Shown here: one piece after another, positions 1 to 10,134 of the stretch
Layout: every line of letters begins with the position of its first letter
Numbering within the stretch: the first letter of the stretch is position 1
NCBI GenBank assembly: GCA_963969365.1
Contig: OZ017747.1
Location: 1,860,001-1,924,000 of the forward strand
Direction: 5' to 3'
Length of the DNA stretch: 64,000 bases
From: Asterochloris sp. CNOR1
Lineage: Eukaryota; Chlorophyta; Trebouxiophyceae; Trebouxiales; Trebouxiaceae
Notes under the pieces: generated by a model
The model's database searches: none
Told to the model about the DNA's origin: nothing
Seen by the model: only the letters and a program-made list of their open reading frames with translations
Position numbers and translations under genes: made by a program

Positions 1-209
1 TCCGCCCCCACCACTGTCAGCATGCTGTCTGTGCCGGCGTCCAGCAGGCGAAGCAGGCTCTCGATGCCGCCAGCCTCTCTGATGAGATGTTTGCTGCCTG
101 CATCGCCTGCCAAGTTGCGCAGCGCCAGGGCAGCCTGGTACTGCTGGTCATCTGTGCCGCACTTGAGCCATTCCACCCAGCGATACACCATCTCTGATTC
201 TGCTGCCAT
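1..209 (-). CDS. Armadillo-repeat protein, N-terminal fragment
   Basis: Only the first 69 codons are in the window; the gene runs off the left edge. Read on the minus strand from an ATG at 209-207, the frame is open to base 1 without an intron. The protein begins MAAESEMVYRWVEWLKCG and continues with QAALALRNLAGDAGSKHLI and EAGGIESLLRLLDAG. These helical segments fit the armadillo repeat pattern (alanine/leucine-rich helix, then an AGGI turn and a leucine-rich helix). An acidic WxxWLK opening helix precedes them. Armadillo repeats form a superhelix for protein binding, so a specific role cannot be assigned from this piece. It is head-to-head with DRC11. The call rests on the repeat pattern only. 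Confidence 0.7.
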   Translation of the reverse strand, partial: MAAESEMVYRWVEWLKCGTDDQQYQAALALRNLAGDAGSKHLIREAGGIESLLRLLDAGTDSMLTVVGA

Positions 210-744
210 CCCTGCTGCTGCTGGGCTATCTATCGTGTGCTAAGTCGGCTTCCAGATGGGTTCATGTGGCGTTGTGCCTGTCTGCAGGCAGAAGCCCTCC
301 CCTCAGCTGCCCTAGGGGTTATGCGGTTGCAATGTCGGGCTGCCTGCATTGCTGGTGCCACTTTTTGAATACCCCAGCCACTGGTTGCCATGGAGGCCTC
401 TCTGGTTGCAACGACGACTGGTAGCGGGCCCTTTATCAAGATCACCTGTAAGGGAGAGCTTAGGCCCCGGCTGATGCCCTAAGTCCGGATCCTCAGCCCC
501 AGGTCAGTGCACTCCACCAGCCTACAGAGGCGTCTTGCCCCAGCGACGGGCTTGTGATAATGAAATTCAATTCAATTGAAACGGGTGCCCCGCTTAAAAT
601 CCGAAGACTTCGGCGCTGACTCCTTTGACTAGGTCTAGGTCATCATGGCAAGTTGCATCTTTGGGGCCCCTTTTTCATATTGTTGCTGATACGGTCTTGC
701 AGCGATGCACCTGAGACGTTCTTTTTGGAAACCAACACTGTGAC
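210..744. promoter_or_regulatory. Divergent intergenic region, armadillo gene / DRC11
   Basis: These 535 bases lie between the ATG of the armadillo gene (minus) and the first coding exon of DRC11 (plus). Open frames here are short and show no family resemblance. The stretch around 560-600 is less GC-rich than its surroundings. It must hold both 5' UTRs and promoters. No TATA box or other motif could be assigned with confidence. Confidence 0.5.
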
Positions 745-3700
745 ATGGCAAACTTGTGAGTGGCCTGCATAGCCATGCTTTGTAGCAACACCTGCAAGTT
801 GAACCGCATCATTCGATTGCCATCTGGCATGCACAGAAAGATGAAGCCTTGTGCATGTCCACCCAGCCAAGAGGGAAGTCCTGCCCTGCAGCACGTATGA
901 CCTGGCATGGCGGGAGGCCATGCTGGAGCTGCTGGACCAGCTGGAGGCAGAGCACCCAGAGGACCCAGTACAGGCGCCCAAGGTGTTGCACTGCGCAGAT
1001 ACGCCACTGTTGCATCTGAGGCTGGGGCAAAACCTGGAGCCAGCCCGGCCTTCAGCAACAACATCACCTGGCCGGTCCCTGTTGCCTTGCTCTTCTGTTT
1101 TTCCTTGCCAGCATGTGCCTTGGCAGGAGGGTCTGTCAGACTGAGCTCAATCGAGATGTGCCTTGGTTGTCGCAGTCTGTTGAAACTACTGGACTCTTGG
1201 TGGCGCTGCGTCTAGCAATCGTGAGGAGCACCAAGGAGCCTGCGCTGTCCTGCCCTGCAGGGCTGGGCCCAGCAAGTGCTCTTGTCCTTCCCTGCCAGCA
1301 GGCGGCCCCCCTTGCTGCCTGCAGGACCTGGCCGACTGGTCCTCAGTGTACGTCAAGTATGTCCAGATATTTAGGAAGCTGGAGACATCATATGATCAGG
1401 TGGTTCACCCTCAGAAGCGCAGGGACATGAGGCGGGCGCTAGAAGCCTGCATGGGGCGCATGCTGGAAGTGCGCAACTGGCTGGTGAGGTGCACAGGAGC
1501 ATTCATGCTGGTCAGGTGGCGCTGTAGCAGGGAGAGCCTGCTGCCCAACATGTCGAGGGCCCACTCTGGGGGCGGAAGATCACAAGGCGCAGGACAGGGG
1601 CTGAGTGGCATCAGTGTGACTTGCCAGATGCTCGGTGGGGCCCGCGCCATCTGTCTTGCTTGAAGCGCATCGCGGGTGGCCCTGCTGCTGGGGTCCCTGA
1701 CAAGCCTGCTCTCTGGGGCAGCAGCATGCTGCTGCTGCTGCCTGCTGGCACAGGGCCAGACAGCCCTGTGGGCTGTGCCTGCTGCTGCCGGAGGAGCCCC
1801 TCTGTGGCAGCAGCCTGCAGGCTGCTGCTACAAGACCCCGCACCACCTCCTGCATTGACACAGCATATCAGCACTGCTGCGGGCATCTCAGCCCTGTAGC
1901 AGGCCCCTGAGGCCTGCCGGCGCCACCCCATCTGCAGGTGAAGCTGAACCGGGGCCTCGAGTCCCCCCCGCTGGATGACGTCCTGATGGACATGAAGCTG
2001 ACACCTGAGGTGCTGGAGCTGCCAGCCCCACGCTACTTCTTGGAGGATCGCCAGAAGGTGCCTTCCAACCTTTGCTGGCAAAGTGGTTGTGAAGCCCAGC
2101 AGAGACCGATGCTGGTTGCCCTCTGTCAGGCAGCTGTCTTGGCTGGTGGGGCCATCATGACACAGAGCATCCCCAAGCACGCAGAATCTGGCCTGTCCTG
2201 GATGACACTGCACTTCATCTCGGCCTGCAGTGTCTGCCTATTGCCAGGGCTGCCATTCAGCCCCACCAAACATAGCTGGCTGCCGTCTCAGGCGTTGCCT
2301 GCCTCTCAGGCGTACCGTCCAGCCCCGCTCGGCCCCCATTTCATGATGCTGGCTGCCTTCTTGCCTCTCAGACGCGCCAGTCAGGCCCCTTCCACAGCAC
2401 CCGCCATTCAGGCCCATCTCACAGCACGGAATGCCTTGTAAGGCCCTGCCCACCCCTCAGGCATGTCCAGTGCCTGCAATCCAGCCCCATTACACATCGC
2501 CTGCCACTCAGTCCAGCTGCTCAGCACGGAGACCGTGTCAGGCCTGCCGCCCACGCAAGCGCTGCCAGGCTTGCAACCCTGTCTGCCCTGCTTTCAGGAG
2601 CTGGACGACCGCCGCAAGTTTTTGGAGGCCCTGTCTGAGAAATACACCATGTCTGGCATCCCTGAGCCGAGGCCCATGGCAGAGCTGCCACCATTGCCTG
2701 AGGAGGAAGCCATCCTTGTCATTCAGGTGGGGGTGCTCTGCAGCAGCAGGGACGGTCAGTGTGCTGCTGCTTGCTCTGCCAGCATGCTCTCATCACAGGT
2801 CTCTGGAACAGTATGCTGCATTGTGCAAATGCTAGTGCAGAAGCCAGCAGCAGCTTGAAGCCTGACGGTTGCCACGTGTGTCAGTACAGAAAACATGGTG
2901 CAGGTCCTGTGCTATAGATCGCCAGTCCCTTCGGACCTGTGGAAGGGCTGCTGCAGGGTGCAGTGGTGCAGAACACAGCTGCAATGAGGCCAGGTCTGGG
3001 AGCAGGCCTGCTGCACGTTGCAAAGTATGTGAGGAAGGCCATTCATCTGCTACAGCCTGCACTGAACAGGAGAGGATTGCTACTAAGCAGCTTCAGCTGC
3101 GCCTTGTGGCTCCTAGGGCTGCCAAACTGGCAGCACTGGTCTCTGCTGAGGTTCTCTATGTCATGCAGGCAAATGAGAGGGGGCGGCAGGCGCGGGACCG
3201 TGCGCGTATCATGCGCACCATCAAGCGCCAGCGCCAGCTGGAGGATCGCAGGGCGCGCGCAGGCCTGGTGGGGCGTCCTTCCTGCTGTTGTGCGCCTGCC
3301 TGTCTGCCTGAGTCGTTGAAGTCAAGTCCGCACTGTTGTCCATGGCCAGCAGGCTATGCTGCTCCGGGCACCATCCAGGTCAGGCTGGTTCAAGCACCAC
3401 TGGTTGAGGTTGTCCAATGCAAGCTGGTTTGCAACTGCTGCTAGCAGAACACAGACGTGGCTGCACCTGCCCCCTGCAGTTGTTGCTGGGATGCCAGGAT
3501 GCTGTCTGTGATGTTTTGGACCCTCACCCTGGCTGTGCTGCGTGGACTTGTAGGCCTTGACCCAGGAGGATGCCGCCATCAAGATCCAGGCAGGCATGAG
3601 GGGCCACCTTTCCCGCAAGCGCACCAAGCAAGGCAACGACGAGGAGCTCAGCTTCATTGGCATGCGCCCCAAGGTGGGGCAGTCAGCTGCTCAATAGCTT

Positions 3701-6700
3701 GTTGTATCTTGTGCCTGAGTAGCACGCTGGTTTGTGCTCTTGTTGGCAGTCTTGGCTGCACTTGGCAGGCTTCAATGAGGCATGATTGCTGAAGGTGCAG
3801 ACATGCAACTTCACAGGCAGCTGACTGACTGAGGCACTGCACTGGAGAGTGCTGGCTGTGTCAGGCCTAGCTCTCAGCCCAATTGCAGGCGAACACAGTC
3901 AGCACAAACAGCAGCAGGCCCAACCTGCAGGCTACAGCCATGCAGCTGCCTGCCCTTGGTGGGCTGTGGTGTTCTGCTCTCGTCCCACAAGGCTGCTCTT
4001 CACGCTTCAACGCCCCACCTGCACATAGCTCGCCATGCAGCTCCGCCAGCTCCCCCTCCTTTCCTCCCTGGTTCTCATCTCTCTCTCTCTCCATCACGTG
4101 CTGGTCGGGGGCAGCGACCGGCCTGCACTGAGCTGCTGCCGGCCCCTTGATTCCTGCTGCCCCACCCTCAGGCGATCCTGCTAGGGCGCTGCAAGGTCTC
4201 TGCGCATGACCCCTGTGCAGCTGAGCTCCCCATTGCCTCCTGCCCAGGTGCTCGACAGGGGCAGCGACCAGCAAGCACTGGAGGCTCGTTCGCAAGCCAA
4301 GCGCAAGGCAGTGCAGGCGGAGCACCAGCGCGAGTATGAGGAGGCAGTGGTCCTGCTCAAGGCCAAGGTCAAGGACCTGGAGGGGCAGGACATGCGGGAA
4401 ACCGTTCAGGACAAGGTGGGGCCAGCTCTTTCTGGCATGCGCTGTTGCCTGCTCTTGATTTCTGCATGTCAGCAGGCAGAGTGTGCAGCACAAAGTGGGT
4501 GGGGCTGCCAGCGCACAGGGGAGTGCTGTGGCAGACCCTGAGACCTGCTGAAATTTATGCCAGCTTGCGGACACCTTTGCAACCTCTCGCCTGGGGCTTG
4601 AGCCTTGCAGACCAACTTGCTGCACCCAGCAGTGCCCTGCCTGAAGGCCCAGATGCCAGTCACAATCAGAACTGCACGTGCTGCAAGCCTGCAGCCACAG
4701 AGGCAAGGCGCCAGCCAGCACAACTCTCTGTGCCCTACTGCAGAGCCTGATGTGGCCTCTAATGCCCTCAATAGTCTCAGATTATGCTTGCATGCTCAAG
4801 CGCAGATCAACACCTGGTTTGTGGCCAACCGCAAGCCTGACACAGGGGACTACCCAGACTTCCCTGAGGAGGAGGATGGGGGCTCTCGTCTGATCTTGCA
4901 CCCACCACCACCTGTGCCAGCCCCAGTTGCACCGCCGCCGGACGCCAAAGGGACCAAGAAGGCGCCCCCCAGGCCAGCTAAGCCCGCCAAGGGCAAGGCC
5001 AAAGGTAGGCTGCCTGGCGCTTGACAGAGCATGTGCTCCTGTGTGCCCGTCAAGTCAGGCGGCTGGTGAGGCAGGCCCTTGCCAACGCCGCCGAGGGCTA
5101 AGGCAGAGTTGCGCTGTGGGAGGGGCCTGGAAAGTCACTGCAACACCTTCACAGTGACTTAAGATGAGATTGAGCTGCTTGAAACTGCAGCAGCGTGTCG
5201 TTCCACCCCAGGTGCAGTGGTGCTGCCTGCAACTGTGGTTCCCATGGCTGTCAAGTATCAGGACATGCACAGCAACTGCGCCATGCATGCAGTGGCCTGC
5301 TGCCCTGCCCTGAATAACACACCCCGCAGCATGCTGCGACAGTCGAGCCTGAGGAGTACCCTGGAACGAGATCTTCAGATATGTTCATCTGAATCAGATA
5401 TGCTGCTGCTGCTGCTGCTGGTGTGCTGCCCGGTGCCCTCCGCTGCGCTGCCCAGTCAGTCTTTATTGGACACCCGGTACTCTGCTGCAGAGGAGCCTGA
5501 GGAGCCCCCCAAGCCAGAAGTGGTCACCAGCCTCTTCACGCCAGACATTGAGTCTGCCGTGAAGCAGTTTGTGGAGCGCTGGCAGACTCACGACGAGGGG
5601 CAGAACGCGCTGCCCCAGAAGCATGAGCCCGAGCTGGTCAAGGGGGAGATGCGGCCCCTCGTGTTTGAGGAAGTGCGGCAGCAGGTAGACACGGAGATGA
5701 GCGTGCTGCTGCAGAACCTCAAGGTGGGTCCTGGCCTCTGCAGGGCCAGCTTGACGGGGTGTCGCACCTGGAGGGGGCTGCTCTTGCCAGCAGCTGCACA
5801 GTTGCAGGCAGGTCTCTGCAGGTAGGGCACCACACTCTCATCGGATGAGTGTGCTGCTGCAGACACTGCAGCTGGGAGCTGAAGGGGGGCAGCAGAAGTC
5901 CACATGGTGCCTGTTGCTGAGCGAAGCCAGGACTGCTTGTGCTCAGTGGCTGGCTCATGCTGCGCACCATGTTGCCTCTCATGCTGCTGCAGCGACCAAT
6001 GGCTTGGCTGGCACCAGGAGGGTGTGTAGCTGTTCCTTACCTCTCAGCGCCTTGCAACACAAGACGCCTCAGGACATTGTGAGACTGTGTCCCGTGTCAC
6101 ATTGTGGCCCCAGTGGTGCAGGACATGGTGGAGGCTGAGCGCGCAGCCAAGGCAGGCAAGAAGGGCAAAGGCAAGAAGAAGGGAAAGAAAAAGGGGAAAA
6201 AGGGTGGCAAGGAGAAGAAGGGCAAGAAGAGAAAGGACCCGACGGCACGTCCCGCACTGCCAATGCTTGACCTGCTTTGCCAGCAATGTTGATGACTTGC
6301 CTGCTGGTGCGCTGCCCCTCCCTGCTCCACGGTCTGCCCCTTGTGGCCCCTGTGGCTCTTGGCAGATGGCCTCTGCTCCCTCTCGCATGCTGCCCCACTT
6401 TGCACATGCCATGCGATTACCGCATCGCCTAGTGACATAACACTCCTTGGCAGCCTCTTGCTCCTCATAGGCTGGCTGCCCAGATGCTGTGCTCCGGTTT
6501 GAGGCTGCTTGTGCACTCCTTGAGTGGCGTCAGACAGTCAATCCGGAAATGCAGCCATCGAACTGCCCCCGGCTTGCAGGCGGACCGCAGCATTGAGTCC
6601 CTGTTCGCAGAGCTGGTCAGCAGTGGCATCCTGCAGGCCTGCCCCCCGCGCACCCTGGATGCCTATGTCGGCTGCAGCAACTTCCTGGCGGCCACGCTGG

Positions 6701-9700
6701 AGAGGGCGGGGATCACACCCGACCCCTCCCCCGCCAATGTGCGCCAGGCGCTCACTGAATACTGCCTGCTGCCTCTGGGGTCGGCCTATGTCCATGAGAA
6801 GTGAGTGCTGCAGCCCCTTGGGATGAGGAAGGCAGGCAGGCAGCTTGCTTGCGCTGCAGTGTAGGTGCCTGTTAGGCGCCACTGCAAGCAGCGCGCCGTC
6901 ATGAAGTCGGCGTGTGACACCGAGACTGCCAGGGAGTGGTGCTTTGTGGGCAAGTCCTGCCAGATGCCTGCCATGGTCTGCTTGCTGCTCCTCATGGGAG
7001 ACAGGAGCTCCAGATGTTGCTGCTGACATGCTTTGGGCCCAAGGTGGCCGCCGCTGGTAGGCAGCCCTGCACTTCAGGCACACCCTTGGCCTGTCGCATG
7101 TGACCCCAGGGCTCCGCTTGCTGCAGGCAGGTTGCCTTGCAGTGCTGTTGTGCAGTCGTGCACTGCTGGCCCAACATGCATGCACCCGCCCCAGGGTGAC
7201 AGCAGACCCTGACAGGCCTGACAAAGCCTGTGGTTGCCTGGGTGGTGGATGCTGGGTTTTCCAGACTCAGCGCAGTGCCACCCTGCAGGCTGCCCTGTGC
7301 TAAGGCTGTGCTCCTGTACGGAGCCCCCCGCACAGGGAAGACCTCAGTCTGCCAAGCTGTGGCCCACCTGGCAGGCGCCAACTTCTTCAACCTGTCCCCG
7401 CGCAACACGGACGGCAAGTACCCTGGCAAGGCGGTGGCCATGATGACCCACATGGTGTGCTGCGTGTTGGGATCTCGAGGGTCGGGAACAGTGCCTCTGC
7501 TGCTGCCTGCTGGCGTGTGTCATGTATCATCGTATGGCTGGCCAGGAGATCTGGGGCTGAGTGACAAGGCCTGTTCTGTGGCAGCAAGCTGCCCCTGCAC
7601 AGCAGTGACCCGTGCAATGTCAATAGCCTCAGCGTCTAGGGCTGGACAAGTGAAGACTTTGCTCGCTGGTTCGCGTGCTCTCTGCCTGATGTGCCAGATG
7701 CGCACCTCTGCATGGAATTGCCTGCGCCCTGACCAAGGCTGAGCTGAGAGACTGCCATGCATGCTTCAGTGCAGCTCTTGTGTCGGCCCTGCAGGTATTT
7801 AAGGTGGCAAAGGCCATGGCGCCCTCTGTAATCCACATAGATGAGGTTGAAAAAGTGTTTGTTAGCGATAAGAAGCGCGCGAAGGAGTTTGGGGGCTCCG
7901 AGCTCTTCAGCCGCATCAAGAAGGAGCTTGGGAAGGAGGTGGGCTGCTGTTTGCACCGGCACAGAGCCGCTCTGCAGAAGCAGTACTGCATGGGGCGCAG
8001 CATCTGCTTGTCAGGCGCTTCCGCGCACCAGGTGCCAACAGCTGTGACAATGGACATGTCACTTTGGAGACCTGTGCCCTGCACATCAAGAAGCAGCTCT
8101 TGTGGTGGGTTGCCATGCTGCACACTCCCACCTGAAGCGTTTTGAAGTGTGCCTGTACTGGGGAAGTGCGTCTCTTGCCTGCCATGCTGCATTTGCTGGT
8201 GCGCGGCAGTGCCTTGCTAGCTTGCAGCGTTGTGGACCTCTGAGCCATCATCACGCCAGAAGCAGTGTGTGCTGCGCCATCTCAGCAGTGCACTTGGCGT
8301 GGTTGAGGCAGGCGATGCTGTGCAGCACCTGCATGTCACAGCCGACACGGCACCTTGATTCCTCAGAACTGCGAGCTGGTGCAGCTTACGGCCGAGGTGT
8401 TTGCCAGCGGTCAACCCCCTGCCGCTGCTGCCCGGCTGAAGGACCACTGGGACAATGCCTCAGCCAATGGCATGGGCTCCTGCTGGTGCAGATGAAGGCG
8501 CTGGAGCCGTCCACGCGTGTGCTGGTGCTGGGCACCAGCTCAGAGCCACAGATGTGTGTGAAAAAGGACGAGAAGGCCTTCCTCAGCTTCTTTGACAAGC
8601 ACATCTACATGCCCCTGCCAGACTATGCATCCAGGCTGGTGAGTTGGCCATTGTGCTGGAGAGTGCAGCCAAGCCTCTGCAGCCCATTGCAGCATCCCTC
8701 CCTGGAGCTGGCAGATCAGCTGGTCAACAGCCCAGACGCCGCCAGGCAGCCATGCAGCTGTCTGTACGACTTGCACCTGCCAGCTGGGTATTTGTAGCCA
8801 CCAAGATCTGCAGCTGGTGCAGGCCTGACAGCATGTTGCTCGCTTTGCAACTTGCCCTGTTCAGCCATGCCGGTGCCACATGCCCCCAACTCACTGTGCT
8901 GCAGATCCTCTGGCCCAGCCTGGTGCAGCGCCACGGCGGCAAGCTGGCAGAGGGCTTTGACCTGTCCACGCTGACACACGTTTCAGAGGGCTACAGCTCA
9001 GGCACCATTGACCAGGTCTGCCGGGCCAGCAAGCCCAAGCCTGTGCTAATCCCCTGCACTGAGCTGCCACTGCACACACACACCGCAACAAGCAGCATAT
9101 TGGTCACTGTGTAATGCTGCAAGACAGCAGGCTCCCGCCCTGGTCGTGAAGGTTGTCTCTTGCATGCCAACCAGATTGTTGCTTGTGCTGTGCACCACGC
9201 AAGACTTCCTGCATGGTTGCATGCTGAGAGCCTTGCTTCCCGCAGGTGGTGCGCAGCATGCTGACCCCGCGGCGCCTGGCACGCATGGCGTCAGTGAAGC
9301 TGAGCATGCCCGAGGTGCTGCAATGGCTGTGTCGGGCAGAAGCCACCGGCAAGGATGTAGAGGAGGCCTTGAAGAAATGGACACAGAAGACTCCAGCATG
9401 GGCAGCCATTCTCAAGGTGGATGCATACGCCACTTCAGGGTTGGGCATTACTAAGGGCTGCATCTGGTGTGGCATCATTGCATCAAACATGAGCCAACGC
9501 CATGGTGGGAACACACATCAAGTCACAGCAATGCATGCAGCAGATGGCTGTTATATAGGTTTGCCTAGAAGCCTTCAGTCTGGGCGGCTATGCCGTGTTG
9601 GGTGCAGCATGTTGACACAGGTTGACTGCCGCCAGTGAATGCTTCGTCTGGCAGGGAGCTTGCTGCGTAGAGGCAAGCATGCTCCTGCTGGTGGCGGCCC

Positions 9701-9844
9701 AAGCAACAGCACGTCACAGTGCTTGCCCTGCAGTGCCTGTCAACCCGCTGAGCCGTGTGTCTCCTGCTGCAGCCCCCAGAAGCAGCTGGTGACGGCAAGG
9801 ACAAGAAGAAGGGCGACAAGGGTGCAAAGGGCAAGAAGAAGTGA
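745..9844 (+). CDS. DRC11: Dynein regulatory complex subunit 11 (IQ and AAA domain protein, IQCA1/FAP82 family)
   Basis: This is an axonemal protein of the nexin-dynein regulatory complex. Nineteen phase-consistent exons: 745-755, 892-982, 1325-1483, 1938-2057, 2598-2726, 3169-3267, 3554-3673, 4172-4195, 4248-4415, 4806-5004, 5491-5723, 6122-6244, 6580-6800, 7289-7454, 7795-7938, 8492-8638, 8905-9015, 9246-9416 and 9773-9844. They encode 835 aa; recalled human IQCA1 is about 822. The N-terminus MANFTYDLAW mirrors the family start. YVKYVQIFRKLETSYDQVVH near residue 40 is highly conserved. An IQ motif (IQAGMRGHLSRKR) lies near residue 215 and a lysine-rich patch near 455-490. The AAA domain has Walker A GAPRTGKT (about 577) and Walker B SVIHIDE (about 632). 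The C-terminus is lysine-rich and ends KGKKK. Exon 1 codes only 11 nt and exon 8 only 24 nt. The intron after 6244 appears to use a GC donor. No break was seen, so the gene looks functional. Confidence 0.95.
4098..4130 (+). repeat. Intronic decayed copy of DRC11 exon 9 start
   Basis: Thirty-three bases resemble 4248-4280 (exon 9 start) with about six mismatches. The copy lies upstream of the 24-nt exon 8, so the duplication may have involved the exon 9 acceptor region before exon 8 took its present position. Confidence 0.65.
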
Positions 9845-10134
9845 TGTGGATGCAGTCTGAAGCTCCTTCTTGGCCTTTCCTCTACTCTGCACTCTCTTGT
9901 CATATAAAGACTTGGTGCGATGTCCCAGTAGTTCACAGCCCATGTACGTGAGAAGTGCTTGATGAAGACCAGTCTCAGTGAACCCCCAGCCGACTGTTAC
10001 ATTTGCTGCATGAAGCTGTTCACAAGGACCACGGGCCAGTAAGAGGCAAGGTGTGCAAAGGGCCAGGCTGCTGCCACTGCCCCCAGGTTGTAACAGGAGG
10101 GCTGGTGGGCTCAAATGCTGCGAGGGGGCAGTGC

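Noticed and set aside
32-243. 73-residue plus-strand frame at the left edge
   Set aside because: Antisense to the armadillo-repeat frame, which has the repeat pattern and a good start.
6538-7224. 228-residue minus-strand open frame opposite DRC11
   Set aside because: It mirrors DRC11 exon 13 and the following intron; composition is that of an antisense shadow and no splice or family signal supports it.
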